Below are positions 17,132-27,642 of a DNA stretch of 64,000 bases, in pieces. Position numbers and translations under genes: made by a program. The notes under the pieces were generated by a model, which searched no databases, was not told the DNA's origin, and saw nothing but the letters and a program-made list of their open reading frames with translations. Numbering within the stretch: the first letter of the stretch is position 1; each line of letters begins with the position of its first letter. The stretch comes from Bradyrhizobium daqingense (GTDB lineage: Bacteria > Pseudomonadota > Alphaproteobacteria > Rhizobiales > Xanthobacteraceae), in contig NZ_CP088014.1 in NCBI RefSeq assembly GCF_021044685.1, positions 3,086,001 through 3,150,000 of the forward strand, given 5' to 3'.

Positions 17132-18037
17132 CTACGCCTCCACGAACTCGTCCCGCCGATATCCCTGCGCGTAAAGCAGCGCGGTGAGATCGCCGTGATC
17201 GATGCGCGCCGCCGCGGCGGCCGCGACCGCGGGCTTGGCGTGATAGGCAACGCCCAGCCCCGCCGCCTGGATCATCGCAAGGTCATTGGCGCCATCGCCG
17301 ACGACGATCGAGTCGAGGTCGTCGAGATCGAAGGATTCCATCAGATCAATCAGCGTTGCGAGCTTTGCGGCACGGCCGAGGATCGGCTCCTTCACCTCGC
17401 CGGTGAACTTGCCATCGCGCACGACCAGCTCGTTGGCGCGGTTTTCCTGAAAGCCGATCTTGGCGGCGACCGCACGCGTGAACAGCGTGAAGCCGCCCGA
17501 GACGAGACAGGTGTAGGCGCCGTGCGCGCGCATGGTCGCGACCAGCGCGCGGCCGCCGGCGGTCAGCGTGATGCGCTTGTCCAGCACCTCGTCGACCGCG
17601 CTGGCGGGCAGGTCCTTGAGCAACGCCACGCGCTCGCGCAGCGCCGGCTCGAACTCGATCTCGCCGCGCATCGCGCGTTCGGTGATTGCAGCCACATGCG
17701 CCTTCACCCCGACGAAGTCGGCGAGCTCGTCGATGCATTCCTGGCCGATCATGGTCGAATCCATGTCGGCGAGAAAAAGCTTCTTGCGCCGGAAGCCGGC
17801 TGGCTGCACGACGATGTCGATGGGCAGGTCGCCGCGGATCTCGCGAAGGCGCTGCTCGATGGCGTGGCGGTCGCCTCCGAGGTTACTATTGGCGCCGAAG
17901 GGAATGTCGACCGCGACCCCGTCGAACAGCCAGTGCGCGGGCGCTGCCTGAGGCAGCACGGCGCGGGCGCCGTCGACGATGGTGGAGTCGAGCGCAGGAT
18001 TGTCGGGATTGCAGATCAACGTGGCGACAAGGGACAT
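17132..18037 (-). CDS. serB: phosphoserine phosphatase
   Basis: Last step of serine synthesis (O-phosphoserine to serine), 301 residues. HAD-fold motifs: [15 protein letters not shown] with the nucleophile Asp at its start, motif II SGGFT, Lys in [13 protein letters not shown], and motif [14 protein letters not shown]. The N-terminal 90 residues form the ACT-like extension of the long SerB type. It is divergent from miaA with only 11 bp between start codons, so its promoter must lie inside miaA or the mRNA is nearly leaderless. Confidence 0.95.
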   Translation of the reverse strand: MSLVATLICNPDNPALDSTIVDGARAVLPQAAPAHWLFDGVAVDIPFGANSNLGGDRHAIEQRLREIRGDLPIDIVVQPAGFRRKKLFLADMDSTMIGQECIDELADFVGVKAHVAAITERAMRGEIEFEPALRERVALLKDLPASAVDEVLDKRITLTAGGRALVATMRAHGAYTCLVSGGFTLFTRAVAAKIGFQENRANELVVRDGKFTGEVKEPILGRAAKLATLIDLMESFDLDDLDSIVVGDGANDLAMIQAAGLGVAYHAKPAVAAAAAARIDHGDLTALLYAQGYRRDEFVEA

Positions 18038-18048
18038 TTGAGGTTTTC

Positions 18049-19005
18049 GTGAGCGAGGGGCAAGTCGGCAGAAGGCCCGTTGGCAAGGCCGTGCTTATCG
18101 CAGGCCCGACCGCCAGCGGCAAGTCGGCGCTGGCGCTGGAGCTTGCCGGCGCCATCGGCGGCGTCGTCATCAACGCCGATTCCATGCAGGTCTACCGTGA
18201 TCTCCGTATCATCACGGCGCGGCCGACCGGGGCGGATGAGGCGCGGGTGCCGCATCGTCTCTACGGTCATGTCGACGCGGCCGTGAATTTCTCGGCCGGA
18301 GCCTGGGTGAGCGACGCGGCGAAGGTGCTCGAAGAAGCGACGGCCGAAGGTCGCCTGCCGATCTTCATTGGCGGCACCGGGCTCTATTTCAAGGCGCTGA
18401 CGTCGGGCCTCTCCGTGGTGCCGCCAATCCCTGGAGAGGTTCGCGACGACGTGCGCGCGCGGCTGGAACGGAACGGCGTCCAGGCGCTGCACGCGGAACT
18501 CGCGCGCCGCGATCCGCGTGCGGCCGAGCGATTGAAGCTGCGCGACCGCACCCGCATCGCCCGCGCGCTCGAGGTGGTCGAGGCGACCGGCCGCTCGCTG
18601 CTCGACTGGCATCGGGAGGCTCAGCCGCCCTTGCTGCCCAAGGACAGATTTCGCGCGGTGTTTCTCGCTCCTGAGCGCGACGAGCTCTATGCCCGCATCG
18701 ATGCCCGCTTTGATGCCATGGTGGGTGCCGGCGCGCTGACGGAGGTCAAGCGGCTCGCCGCCCGCGGCCTCGATCCCCTGCTGCCGGCGATGAAGGCGCA
18801 TGGCGTGCCGGCCTTGATCCGGCACCTGCGCGGCGAGCTCAGCCTGGAGGAGGCCGCCAGCATCGGCCGCGCTGATACCCGTCACTACGCCAAGCGCCAG
18901 TTCACCTGGTTCCGGCACCAAATGCCTGAATTCGAATGGGTGCGGCCGGTGGAGGTGACGGGATGGCTTGCCGCCGTCGTGAGGGCGAACGAGGACGCCG
19001 ACTGA
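18049..19005 (+). CDS. miaA: tRNA dimethylallyltransferase
   Basis: Adds the dimethylallyl group to A37 of tRNAs reading UNN codons; 318 residues. The first in-frame start matching the family is GTG at 18049, with GAGG 6-9 bases upstream. The P-loop is [18 protein letters not shown]. The substrate loop [19 protein letters not shown] and the tRNA-contacting [11 protein letters not shown] and [10 protein letters not shown] segments are intact. The start is 11 bp from the divergent serB start. Confidence 0.94.
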   Translation: MSEGQVGRRPVGKAVLIAGPTASGKSALALELAGAIGGVVINADSMQVYRDLRIITARPTGADEARVPHRLYGHVDAAVNFSAGAWVSDAAKVLEEATAEGRLPIFIGGTGLYFKALTSGLSVVPPIPGEVRDDVRARLERNGVQALHAELARRDPRAAERLKLRDRTRIARALEVVEATGRSLLDWHREAQPPLLPKDRFRAVFLAPERDELYARIDARFDAMVGAGALTEVKRLAARGLDPLLPAMKAHGVPALIRHLRGELSLEEAASIGRADTRHYAKRQFTWFRHQMPEFEWVRPVEVTGWLAAVVRANEDAD

Positions 19006-19158
19006 CGGGCTTTTGTGCCGGGTTCCCGAATTTACCTCTCGCCGAAGCCGGGGAACACCGCTACACTGCCAAAATCGCGCGGGAACGGCCGCATTGCCTT
19101 GACATCCAAGCTTTGGCCGCTATGTTTCGCGCAACCTTTGGGAAGCCGGGCACCCGCC

Positions 19159-19224
19159 ATGCGTAACATTATTACCAAACTCCTTATCGCCGTCGTACCC
19201 AGGCACACCGCCGGGGATGGCTAG
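19159..19224 (+). CDS. ilv operon leader peptide
   Basis: A 21-residue frame starting MRNIITKLLIAVVPR and ending TAGDG before a TAG stop at 19222-19224. Seven of its codons are Ile, Leu or Val (Ile-Ile, Leu-Leu-Ile, Val-Val), as expected of a ribosome-stalling leader that senses charged branched-chain tRNAs. Its stop lies inside the loop of a hairpin and is followed by a second hairpin with a run of T. It is 109 bp upstream of the acetolactate synthase gene. Confidence 0.88.
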   Translation: MRNIITKLLIAVVPRHTAGDG

Positions 19225-19276
19225 CTGCCATCCACAAGACAGGCGGTGTGTGTGGGCCCTCTTCGGGGCCTTTTTT
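19204..19276 (+). promoter_or_regulatory. ilv transcription attenuator
   Basis: The leader RNA can form a long stem, CACACCGCC (19204-19212) with GGCGGTGTG (19242-19250). Nested inside it is a second perfect stem, GGATGGC (19215-19221) with GCCATCC (19227-19233). The terminator is GGCCC (19255-19259) with GGGCC (19266-19270), then six T (19271-19276). An alternative pairing of CCACA (19232-19236) with TGTGG (19251-19255) would reach the first base of the terminator arm, a possible antiterminator. Stalling at the Ile/Leu/Val codons would decide between them; this switching is inferred. Confidence 0.8.
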
Positions 19277-19333
19277 ATTTCCCGAACCCGACCCGAACGA
19301 AGCCGCTGACAACAGCGCATCCGGAGCAAGCCA

Positions 19334-21109
<1,776 letters not shown>

Positions 21110-21133
21110 CGAGAGACATTTGAGGGGACGATC

Positions 21134-21676
21134 ATGAACCAGCCCGCATCCGCCTATTTCATCGAGGACCGCCACGATCCCAACGAGACGCACACGCTCG
21201 CGGTGCTCGTGCAGAACGAGCCAGGCGTGCTCGCGCGCGTCATCGGCCTGTTCTCGGGCCGCGGCTACAACATCGAGAGCCTCACGGTCTCGGAGACGGA
21301 AGCGCAGAAGCATCTGTCGCGCATCACCATCGTCACCACCGGCACGCCGATGGTGATCGCGCAGATCAAGAACCAGCTCGACCGCATGATCCCGGTCTAC
21401 CAGGTCGTCGACATGACCCAGACCAAGCGCTCGATCGAGCGGGAGCTTGCGATGGTGAAGGTGCGCGGGCAGGGCGAGCACCGGGTCGAGGCGCTCCGGC
21501 TTGCGGATGCGTTCCGCGCCCGCGTGATCGACGCCACCACCGAGAGCTTTGTGTTCGAGATCACAGGCAATACCGACAAGATCAATCAATATATCGACCT
21601 GATGCGCCCGCTCGGCCTCGTCGAGGTGTCGCGCACCGGCGTTGCCGCGATCGGCCGCGGGCCTGAAGGGATGTGA
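21134..21676 (+). CDS. ilvH: acetolactate synthase small (regulatory) subunit
   Basis: Regulatory subunit that activates the large subunit and confers valine feedback inhibition; 180 residues. The N-terminal ACT domain reads HTLAVLVQNEPGVLARVIGL then GRGYNIESLTVSETE, with the Gly/Asn valine-site residues. The C-terminal ALS_ss_C domain contains RVIDATTESFVFEITGN. The gene lies 24 bp after ilvB and 3 bp before a methyltransferase gene. Confidence 0.95.
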   Translation: MNQPASAYFIEDRHDPNETHTLAVLVQNEPGVLARVIGLFSGRGYNIESLTVSETEAQKHLSRITIVTTGTPMVIAQIKNQLDRMIPVYQVVDMTQTKRSIERELAMVKVRGQGEHRVEALRLADAFRARVIDATTESFVFEITGNTDKINQYIDLMRPLGLVEVSRTGVAAIGRGPEGM

Positions 21677-21679
21677 GCC

Positions 21680-22375
21680 ATGTTGGCGCGCGACTGGTAC
21701 TATAACGAGCGGAACCGGATGGGCATCGGGCCCGCGGTGGCGTCGATCTACGACAACCACGAGGATGCCGATTTGCGGGCGCGCGCCGCGCTGAAAACGC
21801 TCGGGGTCCAGCGCGGCTGGCGCATTGCCGACATCGGCTGCGGCAACGGCGTGCTGGCCACCGAAGCCGCCCTGATGGGTGCCGAGGTCGATGCCATCGA
21901 CATCTCGCCGGCTATGCTGGCGCTCGCCGAGATCTACGCGCGCGACCGCAAGGCGCCGGTCCGTACCCAGTCGGCCGGCCTGCTCAGCTTCTCGTACCGG
22001 CCGGAATCCTACGATCTGATCGTCAGCGAGTTCACGCTGCATCATCTGCCGGACTTCTGGAAGGCGGTTGCGATGTCGCGGATCTATCGCGCGCTGAAGC
22101 CGGGCGCGAGCTTCTACCTCCGCGACATCGTTTATGCCTCGATGCCCGATGCCATCGAGCGCGACGTCGAGCAATGGGCCGATTTCCAGATCAAGAACCA
22201 CGACTTTGCGCGCGACGGCGTCGTGACGCATATGCGCGACGAATATTCCACCTTCGGCTGGGTGATGGAGCGGATGCTGACCGATGTCGGCTTCATGCTG
22301 GTCTCGGCCGACTACCACGCCCCCATGCACGGCACCTATCTGCTGCGGAAACCGAAGGCCGGCGAGCAAGGCTAG
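21680..22375 (+). CDS. class I SAM-dependent methyltransferase
   Basis: Protein of 231 residues with a methyltransferase core. Motif I is IADIGCGNGVLATEAALMGA, with acidic residue D in VDAIDISPAML. Post-motif blocks are YDLIVSEFTLHHLPDFW and RALKPGASFYLRDIV. The substrate is not evident; the fold resembles small-molecule (ubiquinone/arsenite-like) methylases. It begins 3 bp after ilvH, so it is likely in the same transcript, although no link to branched-chain synthesis is known to me. Confidence 0.85.
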   Translation: MLARDWYYNERNRMGIGPAVASIYDNHEDADLRARAALKTLGVQRGWRIADIGCGNGVLATEAALMGAEVDAIDISPAMLALAEIYARDRKAPVRTQSAGLLSFSYRPESYDLIVSEFTLHHLPDFWKAVAMSRIYRALKPGASFYLRDIVYASMPDAIERDVEQWADFQIKNHDFARDGVVTHMRDEYSTFGWVMERMLTDVGFMLVSADYHAPMHGTYLLRKPKAGEQG

Positions 22376-22420
22376 ACAAGAATAACAGGGCTGCACGACG
22401 GTGCAGGACCGGGACCAACA

Positions 22421-23296
22421 ATGAAGCCGGCCGATATCCTCATCGCCATCCTGGTGGCGATCATCTGGGGGCTTGCCTTCGTGGCGAGTCGGATCGCGCT
22501 CGACGAGTTTTCGCCGGAACTGATGACGGCGATGCGTTTTGCCATTGCCGCGCTGCCGTGTCTGTTCATTCCCAAGCCGAAGGTCGCCTGGTCATTGCTG
22601 ATCGCCATCAGCTTCACCTTGTTTCTCGGCCAGTTCCTGAGCCAGGCCTATGGCATCGCCCATGGCGCGCCGGTGGGTCTGACCAGCGTGGTGGTGCAGA
22701 GCCAGGCGTTGTTCACGATCGGCTTTGCCGCGATCGCTTTGGGCGAGCGGCCGACGCCGATGCAGTCGCTCGGTATCGGCATCGCCGCAGCGGGGCTTTT
22801 GATGATCTGCGGCACCGTCGGTTATGATTTCAGCGTCGGCGCCTTCGCGGTGCTGATGGTCGCGCCGATCTGCTTTGCCGTCGGCAATCTTCTGCTGCGG
22901 GGCGCGCGCGGTGCGCCGATGTTCGACCTGTTCGCCTGGCTATGCCTCACTGCGGCGGTGCCGCTGTTCGCGCTGACGCTGGTCGTCGACGGGCCGATGC
23001 CGACTCTTCAGTCGCTGATCCACATGTCGCTCACCGGCCTGATCTGCTTGCTCATGATCGGCGCCATCTCCACCAGCATCGCCTATTGGCTGTGGGGCCG
23101 GCTGCTCCGCGACTATCAGGCTGCGCAAGTTGTGCCGTTCGCCTTGCTGGTGCCGTTCGTGGGATCGGCCGCCTCCAGCATCGTGTTCGGCGAGCGGTTC
23201 GGGCCCTTGCGTCTCGCCGGCATGCTCACCGTGATCGGCGGTATCGCCGTGATGGTGCTGGCGAAGCGCCCGCAAGTCCTGCCGAAGACAGCGTGA
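22421..23296 (+). CDS. EamA/DMT-family exporter
   Basis: Inner-membrane protein of 291 residues with ten hydrophobic segments in two EamA repeats: IAILVAIIWGLAFVASRIAL at the start and a second from about residue 145. Such proteins export amino acids or other metabolites; similarity to the O-acetylserine/cysteine exporter EamA is only general. It is followed after 7 bp by a LysE-type exporter, and both lie between ilvH and ilvC. Confidence 0.85.
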   Translation: MKPADILIAILVAIIWGLAFVASRIALDEFSPELMTAMRFAIAALPCLFIPKPKVAWSLLIAISFTLFLGQFLSQAYGIAHGAPVGLTSVVVQSQALFTIGFAAIALGERPTPMQSLGIGIAAAGLLMICGTVGYDFSVGAFAVLMVAPICFAVGNLLLRGARGAPMFDLFAWLCLTAAVPLFALTLVVDGPMPTLQSLIHMSLTGLICLLMIGAISTSIAYWLWGRLLRDYQAAQVVPFALLVPFVGSAASSIVFGERFGPLRLAGMLTVIGGIAVMVLAKRPQVLPKTA

Positions 23297-23303
23297 GGTC
23301 AGC

Positions 23304-23906
23304 ATGTCGCAGTCGCTGTTCTATGCCTTCCTCGCCTTCATGACCGTGATGTATTTCACGCCCGGGCCGAACAACATCATGCTGCTGTCCTCGGGCCTGA
23401 CTTATGGCTTTCGCCGGACCATCCCGCACATCGCCGGCATCGTCATCGGCTTTGCCTTCATGGTCGCCGCCGTGGGCCTCGGTCTCGGCACCGTGTTTCT
23501 GGCCTATCCGATCCTGCAGACCATTTTGAAGTATGGCGGTGCGATCTACCTGATCTATCTTGCCGCCGTGATCGCGATGTCCGGCCCGACCAAGCCGGGC
23601 GAGGGGAGTGGCCGTGGCCCGATGACCTTCTGGGGCGCGGCCATGTTCCAGTGGATCAACGCCAAAGGCTGGGTGATCGTGATCGGCACAATCACGGCCT
23701 ATGCGGCGATCGCCCAATTCCCGCTCAATATCGCGATCCAGACCGTGATCAGCCTGCTCATCGGGACGGTCTCGACCGTGATCTGGGCGCTGTTCGGCAC
23801 CGCGCTGCGCCCGGTCCTGACCTCCGAGCGGCTGGTCCGCGCCTTCAACATCCTGATGGCGATCCTGCTGCTGGCGTCCCTCTACCCCGTCTTCATGGAT
23901 GCATGA
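23304..23906 (+). CDS. LysE/RhtB-family exporter
   Basis: Amino-acid efflux protein of 200 residues with about six membrane segments. The family signature PGPNNIMLLSSGLTYGFRRT is near residues 17-36 and WINAKGWVIVIGTI lies in the second half. Paired with the EamA gene 7 bp upstream; their position inside an ilv cluster suggests relief of amino acid overflow, but the substrate is unproven. Confidence 0.88.
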   Translation: MSQSLFYAFLAFMTVMYFTPGPNNIMLLSSGLTYGFRRTIPHIAGIVIGFAFMVAAVGLGLGTVFLAYPILQTILKYGGAIYLIYLAAVIAMSGPTKPGEGSGRGPMTFWGAAMFQWINAKGWVIVIGTITAYAAIAQFPLNIAIQTVISLLIGTVSTVIWALFGTALRPVLTSERLVRAFNILMAILLLASLYPVFMDA

Positions 23907-23960
23907 TGCCGCAGATTTCCATGCAGAAACGGGTTTCCCAGGGGCCCTAAAATGCTCTAG

Positions 23961-25058
<1,098 letters not shown>

Positions 25059-25068
25059 GCCGTCGTTT

Positions 25069-25112
25069 CCCGGACGCAGCGCATCACGCAAATGGTGCGC
25101 TGCTGATCCGGG
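25069..25112. repeat. REP-like palindrome after ilvC
   Basis: Outer arms CCCGGA and TCCGGG enclose inner arms GCAGCGCA and TGCGCTGC, giving a strong hairpin 10 bases after the ilvC stop. It has the look of a Bradyrhizobium intergenic palindrome and can also act as a 3' stabiliser or terminator. Confidence 0.55.
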
Positions 25113-25205
25113 GGCCATGCGGCTCCTGGGTCCGGCTCTGCTGCTCCCCCTTCGCACCACCGCTGTTTTCCGCCATGATTGCGGGAGCCTTGAGGGGAGG
25201 GCATC

Positions 25206-26054
25206 ATGCGATCTGTCGTCGTGACCGGCGCGTCCACCGGCATCGGCTGGGCCGTTGCGAAATTCCTGATCGGGCGCGGCTATCGTGTGTTCGGCAGCGT
25301 CCGCAAGCAGGCCGATGCCGATCGGCTTGCCGGTGAATTGGGCACGAACTTTACGCCGCTCTTGTTTGACGTCACCGATGAGGCCGCCGTGCTGGCCGCC
25401 GCAAGCCAAGTGCGTGAGGCGGTGGGGGGCGAGACACTCGCGGGTCTCGTCAACAATGCGGGCATCGCGGTCGCCGGTCCCGTCCTCGAATTGTCGGCCG
25501 ACGATTTCCGCCGCCAGATGGACGTCAACGTCATCGGTCCTGTGATCGCGACAAAGGCGTTCGGGCCCTTGCTCGGTGCGGACCCATCTCTGAAAGGACC
25601 GAAGGGACGGATCGTGATGATCAGCTCGGTCGCGGGCAGGAACGGCAATCCGCTGTCGGCGCCCTACTGCACCTCCAAGCACGCCATCGAGGGACTGTCG
25701 GAGAGTCTGCGTCGCGAGCTGATGCTGTTCGGCATCGACGTCATCATCATCGCCCCCGGCGCTGTGAAGACGCCGATCTGGAGCAAGGCCGAACAGATCG
25801 ATCTGTCCGTCTACAAGAACTCGCCCTATCTGCCGGCGCTGAACAGGGTGATGGCTTTCATGATGGACCTCGGCGCCAAGGGCCTGCCCGCCGAGCGCAT
25901 CGCCGAGGTGGTGTTCGAAGCGCTGACGGCGGCAAGCCCCAAGGTGCGCTACCAGATCACGCCGGACCCGCTGCGGCATCTGATCGGCGCTGTGCTGCCG
26001 AAACGGACCGTCGACCGCATCATCGCCAAAGGGCTCGGGCTGCTGCCTCAGTAG
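25206..26054 (+). CDS. short-chain dehydrogenase/reductase
   Basis: Classical SDR of 282 residues. Cofactor motif TGASTGIG (8-15), NNAG in LVNNAGIAVAG, catalytic Ser in MISSVAG and the YxxxK pair in YCTSKHAIEGL. The C-terminal extension after residue 190 (KAEQIDLSVYKNSPYL) is like that of retinol/steroid-type SDRs. GAGGGGAGGG precedes the ATG. Substrate unknown. Confidence 0.88.
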   Translation: MRSVVVTGASTGIGWAVAKFLIGRGYRVFGSVRKQADADRLAGELGTNFTPLLFDVTDEAAVLAAASQVREAVGGETLAGLVNNAGIAVAGPVLELSADDFRRQMDVNVIGPVIATKAFGPLLGADPSLKGPKGRIVMISSVAGRNGNPLSAPYCTSKHAIEGLSESLRRELMLFGIDVIIIAPGAVKTPIWSKAEQIDLSVYKNSPYLPALNRVMAFMMDLGAKGLPAERIAEVVFEALTAASPKVRYQITPDPLRHLIGAVLPKRTVDRIIAKGLGLLPQ

Positions 26055-26063
26055 GACGCACGT

Positions 26064-26684
26064 TTAGCCCGCCGCGACGGTCTGCCGGCGGGGATGGCGG
26101 GCCAGCGCAATCATGCGCAGCGCCATCACGATCAGGAGCGGGACCAGGAACGCGGCGTAGAGCGGCATCGCCGGGACGCGCATGCCGAACGACACCATGA
26201 ACTGAAACCAGAGATAATAGCCACCCACAAGGTGCAGCGCACGCCAGGCGCGGGGCCCGATCAGCTCCGCGGTCCGGTCGAACGAGATCGCGCTCATCGC
26301 GATGATGGCGCCATAGCCGATGCCGCCGAAAATGTACGATGCCGCCGAAGTGGCTTGCGCAAAGCCGGCCGGATCCATGTTGGCGAACGTCATGATCGCG
26401 ACCGCGTGGATCGCGTGGGACGCCGCAAAACTCAAGCCCAGATAGCGGCGGTTACGGCGCTGCCAACGCGTCCAGGCATTGGGCCATAACCGCGCCAGCG
26501 CGGCGGCACTGAAGGCGAGGCAGAACAGCAGCAGCGAGCTTCGCGCCGTGAAGCGGATCACCATGCGAACGCCCTCGACCTCGAACTGCCGCATCGCGGC
26601 GATCCAAAGGCTCAGGGCAACCAGGCTGATTGTGAGGGCGGCGAGCAGCCGCCAGCTTTCGAGCCAGCTTCGACCTTGCGTCAT
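26064..26684 (-). CDS. ferric-reductase-like membrane protein
   Basis: Protein of 206 residues from the ATG at 26684, with five to six transmembrane segments. Histidines spaced as in heme-binding membrane domains occur in SFAASHAIHAVAIMTF and in WRALHLVGGYYLWFQF, which fits the ferric_reduct (FRE/MsrQ-like) superfamily. No flavin domain is attached. Divergent from a TetR gene; both flank two identical-arm operators, so this gene is the likely regulated target. Confidence 0.65.
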   Translation of the reverse strand: MTQGRSWLESWRLLAALTISLVALSLWIAAMRQFEVEGVRMVIRFTARSSLLLFCLAFSAAALARLWPNAWTRWQRRNRRYLGLSFAASHAIHAVAIMTFANMDPAGFAQATSAASYIFGGIGYGAIIAMSAISFDRTAELIGPRAWRALHLVGGYYLWFQFMVSFGMRVPAMPLYAAFLVPLLIVMALRMIALARHPRRQTVAAG

Positions 26685-26699
26685 GGCAATCCCCCTTAA

Positions 26700-26758
26700 T
26701 GTAATCACCGATTACATTTGTCGTGATAGGATTGTCAACAGTGTAATCAGCGATTACA
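26700..26758. promoter_or_regulatory. paired TetR-type operators
   Basis: Two 17-bp dyads with identical arms, TGTAATC-N3-GATTACA, lie at 26700-26716 (spacer ACC) and 26742-26758 (spacer AGC). Their centres are 42 bp apart, four helical turns. They fill the gap between the divergent membrane-protein gene and the TetR gene and overlap where both promoters must lie. Confidence 0.85.
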
Positions 26759-26787
26759 TTCACGTTCAGGTGATGCTAGAAGGCGCC

Positions 26788-27435
26788 ATGCCCGCCCGCC
26801 AGACGCCCAAGCCGCGCGCCCGCCGAACCGCCGAAGCTCGGCCGTATCACCACGGCGATCTTCGCCGCGTGTTGATCGATGCGGCCTTGCAACTGGCGGC
26901 CGAAGGCGCCGAGATCTCCGTCCGCGAGGCCGCCCGTCGGGCCGCGGTCTCGCCGGGAGCGCCGTTCCGGCATTTCCCGAACCGCGATGCCTTGATGGCC
27001 GCAGTGGCGGAGGAGGCGCAGCGGCGCTTCCGTGCCGAGATCGAGGTGGCGCTCGGCGAGGCGCCGAGAGGGCCGCTTGATCGCTTCCGCGCCTTTGGCC
27101 TCGCCTATCTGTGCTGGGCCATGCGCAACCCCGCCCATTTCGAGATCGTCTCGACGGGCCGCTACTTCGCCCATGGCAGCTCAGCAGAGCTGACGCGCGA
27201 CAATGCCGAGCTGATCGCGCTATCGGAGCAGATGCTGGCCGATGCGGCGGCGCAGGGCCTGCTGAGGTCGGCGGATCTGAAGCGCATCCAGATCGCCGGG
27301 CGCGCCCTGGTCTACGGATTTGCCCGGATGAATCTCGACGGCCATTTTCCGCGCTGGGGCGTCGAGGAGAGCGAGATCGAGCCGATGGCGGAAGCGGTGA
27401 TCGACCTGTTCATCGCGGGGATCGCCAAGCCCTGA
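26788..27435 (+). CDS. TetR-family regulator
   Basis: Repressor of 215 residues from the ATG at 26788 (AGAAGG upstream); an ATG at 26773 would add five residues. An Arg/Pro-rich leader precedes the helix-turn-helix RRVLIDAALQLAAEGAEISV then REAARRAAVSPGAPFRHFPN. The C-terminal domain (TetR_C_33-like, with AMRNPAHFEIVSTGRYF) binds an unknown ligand. It most likely represses itself and the divergent membrane gene through the two dyads. Confidence 0.9.
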   Translation: MPARQTPKPRARRTAEARPYHHGDLRRVLIDAALQLAAEGAEISVREAARRAAVSPGAPFRHFPNRDALMAAVAEEAQRRFRAEIEVALGEAPRGPLDRFRAFGLAYLCWAMRNPAHFEIVSTGRYFAHGSSAELTRDNAELIALSEQMLADAAAQGLLRSADLKRIQIAGRALVYGFARMNLDGHFPRWGVEESEIEPMAEAVIDLFIAGIAKP

Positions 27436-27642
27436 CGCAGGCAGCTCCGCCGGCCGGACCTGCGGCCCATCGTCTTCCGCTAACAATATGCGAAGGTCGA
27501 ACGGCCGCACGCGTTGCCTGACCGTGACTGTTCCATTACAATTTTATGACACGGTGCAAGCGTCCGGCTGCGCCGGGCGCCGCTAGCCGAAGTATGGGTC
27601 GGCCGGACGGCTTGGCATCACCACGCCGGACCCAGAAGTTGC

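Noticed and set aside
25069..25112. tRNA gene after ilvC
   Set aside because: The strong stems suggested an RNA, but there is no cloverleaf, anticodon arm or TTCRA loop; it fits an intergenic palindrome.
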